This document shows positions 34,430-43,127 of a stretch of DNA of 43,156 nucleotides, in pieces. Source of the DNA: an uncultured Ruminococcus sp. Lineage in GTDB: Bacteria; Bacillota; Clostridia; Oscillospirales; Acutalibacteraceae. Numbering within the stretch: position 1 is the stretch's first letter; each line of letters starts with the position of its first letter. The stretch covers positions 1 through 43,156 of the forward strand of contig CADCKR010000032.1 in the NCBI GenBank assembly GCA_902802105.1. The letters are read 5' to 3'. The translations under genes were made by a program, and so were the position numbers. The notes below the pieces were generated by a model. That model did not search any database and was not told the DNA's origin. It saw only the letters and a program-made list of their open reading frames with translations.

Positions 34430-35239
34430 TTATTTCTTTTTAAGAACTCTCACCCAATAATGTACAGTCAGGTCAAGAGAGTCTGTTGCTTCAAGCAGCT
34501 CGCGTCTTTCCTTGCGTATGCGCCAGAAGTGAGGCGTCATAAGCAGCAGGTCTTTCAGAGAGGGATTGTCAAGAGTTATCTGAAATCCGTGCTCCTGACG
34601 GTGCACTTCTTCAAAAAGTCCGTTATAGTCGGCGGGATGCTTGTCCTGCGGGAAAACCTCATCGTATATGATGCTTTTCAGCTCTTTGAGGTGGTCGTTT
34701 CCGACAGTGACCTCGATCACACAGCCGTTCTTTTTAAGCACACGGGCGTATTCGTCGGGCATAAGCAGGGAAAACATCGCACAAACACAGTCGAGCTGAC
34801 TGTCGGCTATGGGCAGGCGCGAAGCTGTAGCAACAAGAAACAGGATGTCCTTATCTCTTGAACAGGCCATTCGTGCGCCTTCCTTTGAGATGTCTATGCC
34901 GATATATTCGCCCGGCCGGAGAGCTTTGAGCCTTGCGGTATAATATCCTTCGCCGCAGCCGATATCAAGCACCTTGGGGGCTTGCGGCGTATATTTTTCC
35001 ATTGCTTCAAATACGCTCTGACAGATGGGGGTATATTTTCCGCTGTCAAGAAAGCGGCGCCGCGCCCTGAGCATTTCTGCCGTGTCGCCTGGATCAAGCG
35101 AATGCTTGAACTGAACGGGCAGCAGGTTTATGTAGCCCTGTCTTGCTCTGTCAAAGCTATGGTTTTTGCTGCATTTCAGAGTTTTTCCATCGTCTGTCAG
35201 CTCCTTGCCGCAGACGGGACATTTCAGCTTTATATCCAT
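34430..35239 (-). CDS. rlmA: 23S rRNA (guanine-N1)-methyltransferase, RlmA family
   Basis: RlmA enzymes methylate N1 of a guanine in hairpin 35 of 23S rRNA (G745 or G748), near the macrolide-binding exit tunnel. The 269-residue protein starts with the family's zinc finger (C7, C10, C23, H27: KCPVCGKEL...KCSKNHSFD), then DRARQGYINLL, and the SAM-binding motif VLDIGCGEGYYT. Whether it modifies G745 or G748 (the TlrB type linked to tylosin resistance) cannot be decided here. AAAGGAG is 8 nt from the ATG. It follows the SprT-like gene by 35 bp. Confidence 0.92.
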   Translation of the reverse strand: MDIKLKCPVCGKELTDDGKTLKCSKNHSFDRARQGYINLLPVQFKHSLDPGDTAEMLRARRRFLDSGKYTPICQSVFEAMEKYTPQAPKVLDIGCGEGYYTARLKALRPGEYIGIDISKEGARMACSRDKDILFLVATASRLPIADSQLDCVCAMFSLLMPDEYARVLKKNGCVIEVTVGNDHLKELKSIIYDEVFPQDKHPADYNGLFEEVHRQEHGFQITLDNPSLKDLLLMTPHFWRIRKERRELLEATDSLDLTVHYWVRVLKKK

Positions 35240-35274
35240 GATGATCGCTCCTTTGCCTTGCGGGTATCATGCCG

Positions 35275-35775
35275 CTACTTTATGCGCTTTAAAGTACCTC
35301 CGCAGCGGCAGCGGTAGCGTGACGGACAGGCAATTACAGGAGAAAGCTTCATGCGTGTTATACGCTGTCCGCATTTCTGACATTCAAGGATGTAGTTGAC
35401 GGTTTTTTCCTGCCGCACTGCGGTTATGCCCATTTCTTCGGGAGAGTTTGTGCGGCTGATCGAATAGCCGTACCGCTTGTTCATTATTGCGGCGTATTTC
35501 TTGAACAGATCGCCGTGATTTCCGCAGCCCGGACAGGTATGTATAAGCTCGTGAGCCAGTGTCTGACAGCATGAGCGCTCAGGAGCATTGAGAAGTATTG
35601 CCGAAAGCTCTATAGTATATTGTCCGCTGCGGCAGGTACATTGCCCGAAACGCTTTTTAGCTCTTGTGTTGATCCTTACGTGAGGGTCGATGTTTGCTGA
35701 GATAGGCAGCTTTGCGGCCTTTGCCTGCTTCATTACAAGGAGCATGAGCCTGTCGAAGTCGTTTGTGTCAGTCAT
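35275..35775 (-). CDS. SprT-like zinc metalloprotease-domain protein
   Basis: The 166-residue protein contains the metalloprotease motif HELIH (in LAHELIHTCPGCGNHGDLF) and a C-terminal zinc ribbon (CQKCGQ...CRCGG), the standard SprT/SprT-like layout. SprT-domain proteins include the DNA-protein crosslink protease SPRTN; the bacterial ones are mostly uncharacterised. It sits 14 bp after the tRNA-editing gene in the same transcription unit. Confidence 0.9.
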   Translation of the reverse strand: MTDTNDFDRLMLLVMKQAKAAKLPISANIDPHVRINTRAKKRFGQCTCRSGQYTIELSAILLNAPERSCCQTLAHELIHTCPGCGNHGDLFKKYAAIMNKRYGYSISRTNSPEEMGITAVRQEKTVNYILECQKCGQRITRMKLSPVIACPSRYRCRCGGTLKRIK

Positions 35776-35789
35776 GTCATTCTCCTTGC

Positions 35790-36332
35790 TCAGAGGTCAA
35801 CAAATGTGGGCTTGCAGCCTAAATGCGGCAGTATCTTTTCCATAAGGTCTGAGGTGCGTATTCTCAGGCTTGAAGTATTGATGCACGGATGACAGCCGAA
35901 AAATTCTGAGCTGAGCAGGTCTTTGTCTATGATAAGCCTTACCTTATGAGCTGTATCGTTCATCAGCCCCATAACGCTGACCGAGCCGGGAGTAAGGCCG
36001 AGCAGTTCCTTCATAAAGTCCTCACTTGCAAAGGAAAGTCTTGCAGTATTGATCTGATGAGAGAGATCCTTTGTTCGGAATTCCTTGCCGGCGGGCATGA
36101 GCAGAAGGTAAAAGTCAGTTTTCTGTCGGTTGCACAGGAAAAGGTTTTTGCAAAGCTCAACTCCTAAGAGTTTGTCGGCGGCTATGCAGTCCTCCATTGT
36201 AAGAGCGGCCTTGTGGTCTGTGCGTATGTATTCGATATTAAGAGCTTCGAGCATATCATAAACGGCAAGCTCCACAGGGAGCCTGCCGTCAGTTGGTTTT
36301 GTATTAAAGACAGCGTTTTGTATATTTTCCAT
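35790..36332 (-). CDS. Ala-tRNA(Pro) editing protein (PrdX/ProXp-ala type)
   Basis: This trans-editing deacylase removes alanine wrongly attached to tRNA-Pro. The 180-residue protein is a YbaK/INS-like domain, with LCNRQKTDFYLLLMPAGKEF and the PrdX-type segment FFGCHPCINTSSLRI. PrdX itself was named next to proline reductase genes in Clostridia; no such genes are here. ATG 36332 is preferred over 36347 because GGAGG lies 8 nt before it. The 136 bp upstream contain a GC hairpin (CCGGCA-AGC-TGCCGG, 36431-36445) after the HAD gene. Confidence 0.9.
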   Translation of the reverse strand: MENIQNAVFNTKPTDGRLPVELAVYDMLEALNIEYIRTDHKAALTMEDCIAADKLLGVELCKNLFLCNRQKTDFYLLLMPAGKEFRTKDLSHQINTARLSFASEDFMKELLGLTPGSVSVMGLMNDTAHKVRLIIDKDLLSSEFFGCHPCINTSSLRIRTSDLMEKILPHLGCKPTFVDL

Positions 36333-36468
36333 TCCCTTTTCCTCCATATTTCAACTGCGTATATCATATCATAAATGCAGTGATGATTTCAATAGGTGTT
36401 TGCAAAATTACCCTGAAATCAATTTCTGGCCGGCAAGCTGCCGGCGGAGGCTCTGCGCTGCCGGAAGA

Positions 36469-37302
36469 TCAGAGCATAGCAAGCGAAGGAAATACGGAGC
36501 GACCCATTTCTTCGAGCAGGTTGGCGATACCGTCCTCGTCGTTTGAGCCGGTAACATAGTCAGCCTCTCTTTTTACGGTGTCGGAAGCGTTGTTCATTGC
36601 AATGCCAAGTCCTGCATAACGTATCATTGTAATGTCGTTGAAGCCGTCACCAAAGGCAATGCACTCGTCTGTAGAAAATCCGAGAGTCTTGAGGAGCCTT
36701 TCAAGCGACTGAGCCTTATCGACTGTCTTTGGGACGATCTCAAGGAAGAACGGTTCTGACTTGAATATTCCAAGCTCATTGCCGAAACGCTCAGAAAGTA
36801 TCACTTCAAGCTCCGAAATGACCTCCGGTTCACCGTGAAGAAGACATTTCGGTACATCTTCTGTGATGCTCTCTGCAAAATTCGGGTCGAATTCAAGCTC
36901 CATGAAGTTTATGCGGGCTTCAAGCTCTGTGTATTTATTTATCTGCTGACCTGCAAGGATCTTTCCGTCCTTGTAGGTGTTTATGCCTACAGGATAATCC
37001 TTGATCATGCTGCATATCTGCGGGATGTATGAGTGCGGGAGAAAATTGCGGTAAAGTATGTTTCCGGTGCTGCATTCAGTGATGCATCCGCCGTTATAGG
37101 GCATAATGTAGCCGCCCAGTTCCTTTAGCCTGAGCGCATCGGCGTAGGGCATTACTCCCTGAGTTGGACGTCCCGATGCAAGGACGATCTTTCCGCCGTT
37201 TTTCTGGAAGGCTATTAGCTTGCTTTTGGTGCGGGCGGATATGGTCTTGCGTGAGTTTGTAAGAGTACCGTCAATGTCCAGAGCAATTAATTTGAATAGC
37301 AT
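36469..37302 (-). CDS. Cof-type HAD-IIB hydrolase
   Basis: The 277-residue protein is a haloacid dehalogenase-type phosphatase with a C2B cap: motif I ALDIDGTLTNS (nucleophile Asp10 region), motif II LASGRPTQG, and motif IV FGDGFNDITMI. Such enzymes dephosphorylate sugar phosphates, pyridoxal phosphate or flavin mononucleotide; the substrate is not predictable. It is the first gene of the minus-strand run to 33641. The 380-bp gap upstream (37303-37682) is AT-rich and divergent; only the plus-strand promoter at 37595 was identified. Confidence 0.93.
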   Translation of the reverse strand: MLFKLIALDIDGTLTNSRKTISARTKSKLIAFQKNGGKIVLASGRPTQGVMPYADALRLKELGGYIMPYNGGCITECSTGNILYRNFLPHSYIPQICSMIKDYPVGINTYKDGKILAGQQINKYTELEARINFMELEFDPNFAESITEDVPKCLLHGEPEVISELEVILSERFGNELGIFKSEPFFLEIVPKTVDKAQSLERLLKTLGFSTDECIAFGDGFNDITMIRYAGLGIAMNNASDTVKREADYVTGSNDEDGIANLLEEMGRSVFPSLAML

Positions 37303-37594
37303 AGATTGTCAGACTTCCTTCCCGGTTTTTCGTGAATGCAGGGTATCCCTGCCTATTCATGTGCTTTTGTGCCATATATCAGATTTGTTGGAATATCAGG
37401 CAAAAAATGGCGTATCTGTCAGCACAAATGCACGATAATATTCCGGATTTATTTTAAAAGAATAATACGGATTCGTCAATAGCATTAGTGCTGCATAATA
37501 AATATCATTTTACATAATTTTTGTTTCTTTCGGAAATAGCAGCAAAAAATAATAGACATATTCAACAATTTTTTAAAATTATTTAAAAAATATA

Positions 37595-37622
37595 TTGAAA
37601 AATTTTTCTGAAAGTGTATAAT
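37595..37622 (+). promoter_or_regulatory. Sigma-A promoter of the Glu/Ser-repeat lipoprotein gene
   Basis: TTGAAA (37595-37600) and TATAAT (37617-37622) are 16 nt apart with TG immediately before the -10; the start codon is 60 bp further on. Confidence 0.7.
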
Positions 37623-37682
37623 TATATATAGTGTATGATATGAGTATAAAAGTCAGATCATAATATAACGGAGGTATTGTAT

Positions 37683-38318
37683 ATGAAACGCAGACAGATC
37701 ACAGCAATTATTGCAGCGCTTGCTTTGGCGGTAACTTCGACGGCTCTTCTGACAGGTTGTGTGGGTAAGTCGTATTATTATAAGGTAAATGACGACGGAT
37801 CACTTGAGCGTGTAGGAGAGATCAAAAAGAGCACAGAAGAGGCCGCTTCAACTACATCTACAGAGACATCCTCAACTGATCCAACAGAAGAATCAAAATC
37901 TGAGGAGCCTGCTGATGATTCATCAGAGGAGCCTGCTGATGAATCATCAGAGGAGCCCGCTGACGAGTCATCCGAGGAAGCTTCAAGCGATAGCGGTGAA
38001 ACCGATGACAACACACTTGCAGTTCTCACTGTTGAGATGCCTACAGACTGGGACGCTCAGGATGTTGTTTTCAAGATCTCTGACAGCAACGCTAAGTCAA
38101 GCAGCCCGGAAGTCAAGAGCGAGGGTGACGGCGTGTTCTCATGCACCGTTTCCAAGTTTGCAGACGACGGCGAGGCTTTTGTAGATGCTAAGTTCAATGT
38201 TGTCTTCAAGAAGGGCGAGAGCGGCACCACAAAGACAACAGAGGATACTGTTATTTCCGGCAGCAAGACATATACTGCAGTTCAGGAAGGCAAGAAGTAT
38301 ATTCTTACAGAGAAGTAA
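37683..38318 (+). CDS. Lipoprotein with Glu/Ser-rich repeat linker
   Basis: The 211-residue protein has lipobox LLTGC (Cys26), a short KSYYYKVNDDGSLERVGEIKK region, a ~65-residue acidic linker with three tandem 8-residue repeats (SEEPADES type, encoded by 24-bp repeats at about 37910-37980), and a ~95-residue C-terminal domain. That domain (VFKISDSNAKSSSPEV...GDGVFSCTVSKF) may be an immunoglobulin-like fold, but I recognise no family. GGAGG is 7 nt before ATG 37683. The repeat number could vary between strains. A terminator follows. Confidence 0.85.
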   Translation: MKRRQITAIIAALALAVTSTALLTGCVGKSYYYKVNDDGSLERVGEIKKSTEEAASTTSTETSSTDPTEESKSEEPADDSSEEPADESSEEPADESSEEASSDSGETDDNTLAVLTVEMPTDWDAQDVVFKISDSNAKSSSPEVKSEGDGVFSCTVSKFADDGEAFVDAKFNVVFKKGESGTTKTTEDTVISGSKTYTAVQEGKKYILTEK

Positions 38319-38352
38319 TACATATCAGGCACAATAGCAGAGTTGTTTTTTG

Positions 38353-38384
38353 AGGACACGGCTTGTTTGTCGTGTCCTTTTTTA
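38353..38384 (+). terminator. Terminator after the lipoprotein gene
   Basis: AGGACACG (38353-38360) pairs with CGTGTCCT (38371-38378), followed by TTTTTTATA. Confidence 0.92.
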
Positions 38385-38457
38385 TATTTGGAGGATTTAT
38401 GCATTTTCGTGAATAAGCTTGTATTCCTGAGCAATACTAACAACGGAGGTGCATAAT

Positions 38458-39240
38458 ATGAGAACAAAAAACAGAAATGAGGAAAGCAGGCCAAAGGGCG
38501 CCAAAAACAATGCGGGTTTTTATATTGCCCTTGCTATCTGTATTATGACTGTTGCAGCTGCGGCATGGACTACTTATGGCAGCATAACAACAGATATAGA
38601 GAATAATAATGAAAGCTCTGTCGGCGATATGCAGACCGCCAATGACGTGAGCGGCGAAAGCTATGATAAGGCGGAATCATCTGATTTACAGGAAAGCTCA
38701 GCGGCAGATGAAAGCTCTGAGCAGAAGGAAAGCAAGAAGTCATCTGAAAGTCCGGCTTCTTCATCGGCTCCGGAGGTAAGCACAAAAGCTGCGGAAGCCA
38801 AAAAAGAAAGTGCGGTTCAGGAGCCTAAGGTGTTTTTTCCTGTTGAAAACGGTGATGTAGTGAAGCCTTTCAGCGTTACAGCGCCGGTTTATTCAAAGAC
38901 GATGGCTGACTGGCGCGCTCATAAGGGAATAGACATCAAAGCCAAGGAGGGTGCGGCGGTGCGGTCTGTCACTGAGGGTATCGTAATGGATGTTGCGGCC
39001 GACCCGCTGTACGGCAATACAATAATTATTGCTCAGAGCGGCTGCACTGTAAGATACAGCGGGCTTAGCGAAAAGTCCGTTGTCAAAAAGGGAGACCATA
39101 TAGACGCAGGTACGGTGATAGGCTATGTTGGTACTGTGCCGTGCGAGCAGCTTGATGCTTCGCATATCCACATGGAAGCTATCAGCGGCGAAAGATATAT
39201 CGACCCTATGACGCTTTTTGATAAAAAGCTCTCTAAATGA
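38458..39240 (+). CDS. spoIIQ: SpoIIQ-like LytM/M23 peptidase-domain protein
   Basis: In sporulation SpoIIQ in the forespore membrane docks with SpoIIIAH across the intermembrane space. This 260-residue protein has one N-terminal membrane segment (FYIALAICIMTVAAAAW), a ~85-residue Ser/Glu linker and a C-terminal LytM domain. Its WRAHKGIDIKA segment closely resembles the SpoIIQ sequence, and both metal-binding elements, HKGID and HIHME, are complete, unlike B. subtilis SpoIIQ, which lacks one His. ATG 38458 has GGAGG 8 nt upstream; the GTG at 38449 overlaps that site. No spoIIIA genes are in the window, so a general cell-wall endopeptidase remains possible. Confidence 0.75.
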   Translation: MRTKNRNEESRPKGAKNNAGFYIALAICIMTVAAAAWTTYGSITTDIENNNESSVGDMQTANDVSGESYDKAESSDLQESSAADESSEQKESKKSSESPASSSAPEVSTKAAEAKKESAVQEPKVFFPVENGDVVKPFSVTAPVYSKTMADWRAHKGIDIKAKEGAAVRSVTEGIVMDVAADPLYGNTIIIAQSGCTVRYSGLSEKSVVKKGDHIDAGTVIGYVGTVPCEQLDASHIHMEAISGERYIDPMTLFDKKLSK

Positions 39241-39242
39241 TC

Positions 39243-39475
39243 TGCGCCGGCGCCGGCGCAGAGCCTGCGCACCCGTGCCCGCTCCGCTCGTTTACACTCG
39301 CTTTGTTCTGCTCATTCTTTAGTTATCCCCGTAGAAGCAGGTGCATTCGCGGTCTTTTGCCGAACATTCTTTTACAGACGCTGACTAAGGTATGTGTTTA
39401 ACAAGAAGCGAATCGGGTGCGGCAGCTTGCCGCCGGTGCTTTGCAAAAACTTTTTTTAAAGACGCCGATTTATTG
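39243..39475. repeat. Second composite repeat tract
   Basis: Starting three bases after the spoIIQ-like stop, this stretch repeats the GC-rich lead (GCGCAGAGCCTGCGC, CTCGTTTACACTCGC) and one GTAGAAGCAG unit of the tract at 31187-31752, then a diverged version of the module containing AACAAGAAGCG. The rest of the gap to 39664 includes a palindrome GGTGTCCGGCGGACACC (39527-39543), with nothing else identified. Confidence 0.85.
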
Positions 39476-39664
39476 TTTTAACTTTTCACTTTTAAATTTT
39501 CAGTACGGCTTTCGGGGGCGCGAGGTGTCCGGCGGACACCTCTGCCGTAAGGCAGAAGCCCTGACAAAAATTGTTTATGTGGAAATAGAAAGAAAACTCT
39601 TTACATTATTTATATAAAATAGTAAAATAGATATGATAAGTATTGAAAACAGGAAGTGGTGACT

Positions 39665-41536
39665 TTGTCAAAAAAGATCAGCGCAGTTATACTTGTAGTA
39701 GTTACATTGCTTTCGGTGCTTGCTTTTGCATCGTGCCGTAATAAAACGGAAGAAAAAGTTGATATCAAGACCTCTCTGTCGGTGGACGGTTCATTTGTCG
39801 GTAAGCGTACAATGGTGATGACCTTCCCGCAGAGCGTGATCAAGACAGGCTCGGAGGCTGAAGCGAACCTTGAAAAGGTCGTGCAGAAGTATTGCCCTAA
39901 TGCATTGACACCCTCTAAGGGCTATTCCGAAGGAAATATACAATACAGTTTTGAGCTTTCGTTTGAATCAAAACAGGAATACATGGAAAAGGCAAGCCGT
40001 ATCATCGGTCAGCAGGCACTCGTGTCGTTTTCGCGCCCGAATACGATAATGACTAGGGGCTGGAAGCTTGAGGAAAATTTCACAAGCGAAAATCTACTCA
40101 CAGACTGGATAAGTCAGGGCGCAAAGAGCGAAAATTTCAGCGGACTTGACTTTGCCGTTCAGGAAGATAAGGCTTCTGTTTCACTTAATGACGATACTCA
40201 GAGCTCAGAACCGCTTATCTCGGTAAACTGTCTTGACGGCTACCCGTTGCAGCGCATAAGGATAGAAACTGTTAAGAAAAAGGGCAGCTATGACGATTCC
40301 AAGATATACTATGACCGTACAATTATTTTTACTATAGCACAGTCTACATTTGACAGCGACAGCGAAAACATAAGAAAGTATTTTACAGAGAATACTCCGC
40401 CTGCGGCATCGGCAGAGTGGCCGATATCAAACAATTCCTACAACTATACAGTAAAGTTCAAGAATCTTGACCAGTCGCAGATGCGCAGCTACACACAAAA
40501 GCTCCTTCACACAGAATACGGCGAGGTCGAGTATATGGACAGGTCGCTCGGCAGCACGATACTTGCAGAACAGAACTCCTACAATGAAGAGGTAGACTTC
40601 TCGAATTACATAGGAAACAACAGCACAAATGTACCTGTTGAATACATTTATTCTGTATCCGGAAATACAGAGCTGAGTGAGTGTCAGCTATATGAAAACG
40701 GTACATGGAAAATAGCCGACAGCTTCCTTGAAGAAAATCAGTACGGCAAAAAGTCGGCGTTCAAATATGACGGATCATATATGAAGCTGAGAATAAACGA
40801 CGGTCAGCAGTATAAGGCTACATCTATCGAGATAGAGACAGAGCCGCTGGAGGCCGATAACCTCCGCAAGACCGTTACGCTCAGATATGACAGGGGAGCC
40901 GGAGGAGACGAAGCCTCTGATTATGCAAGGTCGTACATGGAGCACCTTGGCTACGGAGCAGTGCAGTCTGTTATAAACGATGAATGTATGTGCACATATA
41001 CGACAAGCGGTACTCCAGAAGCGCTGAATGAGACCTTTACAAAGATATTCAGCGGCAAGAATTCAACAAAGTATTCAAGCGAGGGTCAGTTTATGACGCT
41101 GCGCACGATGAAGCACTATAAAGACCACCTTGACCTTGCATCGGTCGTTATCGGAAAGAACTCGGAGACGCCTGTTATCTATAAGATAGCAACCCAGAGC
41201 GGTGATATCTTAAAGAGCTTTTCATACAGCTCCGAGACCGCTTCGGATAAGTCTGATCTTGCCAAAAACGAGGACGGCACAGTTTCTATGCAGCTCAACG
41301 GTACAGAACTGGAGATAGAATTCAACGTGACATCACCGAATATGTCTGATATAATTTTCTTCTCCATCATTTCAGGCATTTTTGTTCTTATCGCAGTGAT
41401 ACTGATACTGATACTCAGGAACAAGCCGCTGCCTGCTGCTGCGCTTGGCGGCGGAAGCACCGGACAGGGACTGCCGGGCTCAAAGAGCGGTCTTGCTGCG
41501 GTGAAAAAGCAGAACGGTACAATTAAAAAGAAGTGA
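39665..41536 (+). CDS. Large surface lipoprotein with a C-terminal membrane anchor, unknown function
   Basis: About 623 residues. The N-terminus has a signal peptide with lipobox FASC (Cys24). A ~540-residue outside region without Cys-rich or enzyme motifs follows, then one membrane segment (IIFFSIISGIFVLIAVILILIL) and a short Gly/Lys-rich cytoplasmic tail ending KKK. Parts of the ectodomain look repetitive in fold (several stretches with KKYFTEN, RSYTQKLL, ARSYMEHLG), but no family is recognised. GTG 39656 and 39659 overlap the AGGAAG site, so TTG 39665 (8 nt away) is preferred. The next gene follows after 62 bp. Confidence 0.8.
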   Translation: MSKKISAVILVVVTLLSVLAFASCRNKTEEKVDIKTSLSVDGSFVGKRTMVMTFPQSVIKTGSEAEANLEKVVQKYCPNALTPSKGYSEGNIQYSFELSFESKQEYMEKASRIIGQQALVSFSRPNTIMTRGWKLEENFTSENLLTDWISQGAKSENFSGLDFAVQEDKASVSLNDDTQSSEPLISVNCLDGYPLQRIRIETVKKKGSYDDSKIYYDRTIIFTIAQSTFDSDSENIRKYFTENTPPAASAEWPISNNSYNYTVKFKNLDQSQMRSYTQKLLHTEYGEVEYMDRSLGSTILAEQNSYNEEVDFSNYIGNNSTNVPVEYIYSVSGNTELSECQLYENGTWKIADSFLEENQYGKKSAFKYDGSYMKLRINDGQQYKATSIEIETEPLEADNLRKTVTLRYDRGAGGDEASDYARSYMEHLGYGAVQSVINDECMCTYTTSGTPEALNETFTKIFSGKNSTKYSSEGQFMTLRTMKHYKDHLDLASVVIGKNSETPVIYKIATQSGDILKSFSYSSETASDKSDLAKNEDGTVSMQLNGTELEIEFNVTSPNMSDIIFFSIISGIFVLIAVILILILRNKPLPAAALGGGSTGQGLPGSKSGLAAVKKQNGTIKKK

Positions 41537-41598
41537 TCAATCGGGAGAGATCGGAAAATCGGTCATCTCCCGATAATATTCAGGAAAGGAATAATAAT

Positions 41599-42273
41599 AT
41601 GATAAAGCTTTGTATTTTTGATTTGGACGGTACTCTTATAAACTCACTTGCCGATCTTGCAGGAGCCATGAACCATGCGCTTGAAGCTGTCGGATTTGAA
41701 GGGCACCCGGTAGAGAGCTACCGCAGGATGGTCGGCAACGGAGTTTCTGTGCTTGCAGACAGGGCTGCCGGAGGAAAGGATAAGCTCACTCCCGAAAAAA
41801 AAGAACGGCTTCTTGCTGAATTTTCGGAATATTACACGGAGCATTGCCTTGACAATACAAAACCTTATGAAGGTATAGCCGAAATGCTCAGCAAACTTAC
41901 TGCGATGGGAGTGCGCTATGCCGTAAATTCAAACAAGCCGGATGCTTTCTCAAAAAAGATAGTCAGCGCTTTGTTTCCGGAACACTGCTTTGCGGAAATA
42001 TGGGGCAAGCGTGACGGCTGCGAGCGCAAGCCTGCGCCTGACGGCGTGAACGGTATTATGAAGCTGTTCGGCGCAGAATGCAGCGAGGTGCTTTATATAG
42101 GTGACAGTGATGTAGATGCCTATACGGCTAAGAATGCATCGGTGCGGTTCTGTGGGGTAAGCTGGGGTTTCCGCGGTGTGGATGAGCTTGTGTCGGCAGG
42201 AGCTGAATTTGTGGCTTCATCGGCTGAGGATATAATTTCTTATGTTAAGAGTGCGGGTGGGCATGATGAATAA
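41599..42273 (+). CDS. HAD-family phosphatase, phosphoglycolate-phosphatase-like
   Basis: The 225-residue protein is a class I HAD enzyme with an alpha-helical cap: motif I FDLDGTLINSLADLAGAMNHAL, motif II AVNSNKP, Lys in CERKPAPDGV, and motif IV YIGDSDVDAYTAKNA. The pattern is that of Gph/PpaX-type phosphatases acting on phosphoglycolate or pyrophosphate. ATG 41599 with AGGAAAGGA 8 nt upstream is preferred; the frame is open further upstream to 41533 without a good site. Its end overlaps the start of queH. Confidence 0.93.
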   Translation: MIKLCIFDLDGTLINSLADLAGAMNHALEAVGFEGHPVESYRRMVGNGVSVLADRAAGGKDKLTPEKKERLLAEFSEYYTEHCLDNTKPYEGIAEMLSKLTAMGVRYAVNSNKPDAFSKKIVSALFPEHCFAEIWGKRDGCERKPAPDGVNGIMKLFGAECSEVLYIGDSDVDAYTAKNASVRFCGVSWGFRGVDELVSAGAEFVASSAEDIISYVKSAGGHDE

Positions 42274-42898
42274 GATAAACTATAAGCTTGTACTTGAGAA
42301 AACTCTCAGTGAGATAAAGTCAGGCGGGAAACGTCCCACACTGCTTCTTCACGCCTGCTGTGCACCGTGCAGCAGTTATGTTTTGGAGTACCTTACGGAA
42401 TACTTTGATATTACCGTATTCTTTTATAACCCGAATATTTTTCCGGAGACGGAATACAGGCACAGGGTCGATGAGCTGAAAAGGCTTGTAAGCGAGATGT
42501 GCCCGCAGGTGCATATTCTTGAAGGCAGATATGACCCGCAGGAATTTTTTGACATGGCGAAGGGGCTTGAAAAAGAACCGGAGAGAGGAAAGCGCTGTCA
42601 TAAGTGCTATCGTCTGAGACTGAGTGAGGCCGCTGCCGCTGCAAAGCAGGGCGGCTTTGATTATTTTACCACAACGCTCTCTATCAGCCCTTTGAAGGAC
42701 AGTGCGGTGCTGAATGAAATAGGCCGTGAGATAAGCGATTCCTCAGGAGTGGCTTATCTTTTTTCGGATTTCAAGAAAAACGGCGGTTACAAGCGTTCTA
42801 TAGAGCTTTCGGCACAATACTGTCTTTACCGTCAGAATTACTGCGGATGTGTATATTCAAGAGCCGGAAGAAATGCAGCCGATGTGAAAAATGACTAA
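42266..42898 (+). CDS. queH: Epoxyqueuosine reductase QueH
   Basis: QueH performs the last step of queuosine synthesis, reducing epoxyqueuosine in tRNA, and replaces the cobalamin-dependent QueG. The ~211-residue protein shows the adjacent-Cys motif LLHACCAPCSSY, the RCHKCYRLR pair and the C-terminal YCLYRQNYCGCVYS, all QueH (DUF208) hallmarks that bind an iron-sulfur cluster and a second iron. ATG 42263 or 42266 overlaps the last codons of the HAD gene by 8-11 bp, so translation is probably coupled; only a weak GGGTGGG-type site is visible. No preQ1 riboswitch was seen upstream and no other queuosine gene is in the window. Confidence 0.95.
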   Translation: MNKINYKLVLEKTLSEIKSGGKRPTLLLHACCAPCSSYVLEYLTEYFDITVFFYNPNIFPETEYRHRVDELKRLVSEMCPQVHILEGRYDPQEFFDMAKGLEKEPERGKRCHKCYRLRLSEAAAAAKQGGFDYFTTTLSISPLKDSAVLNEIGREISDSSGVAYLFSDFKKNGGYKRSIELSAQYCLYRQNYCGCVYSRAGRNAADVKND

Positions 42899-43003
42899 TA
42901 AAGATCTATTGTGGAAATGTATATATTCAACGGTTTAAAATGTACTTTATGAACAAAAAATCGGCTTTCGATGATAGCTTTTGACAAAACTGACATAAAC
43001 ACA

Positions 43004-43032
43004 TTGACAAAAGTGAAATTAAATGATACAAT
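43004..43032 (+). promoter_or_regulatory. Near-consensus promoter of the last gene
   Basis: TTGACA (43004-43009), 17 nt, TACAAT (43027-43032) with an extended TGA before the -10. The leader is ~90 nt and contains one TAC-N5-GTA match at 43078-43088. Confidence 0.85.
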
Positions 43033-43127
43033 AATTGCAGATTTTTTTCTTATGATATAAAATTTTTGTATACCTTGTACGGATAGTATTGCAGTATATT
43101 AATCTCAGCGTAAAGGAGCTAATTGCC

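Noticed and set aside
42200-42265. preQ1 riboswitch before queH
   Set aside because: queH overlaps the upstream HAD gene, leaving no leader.
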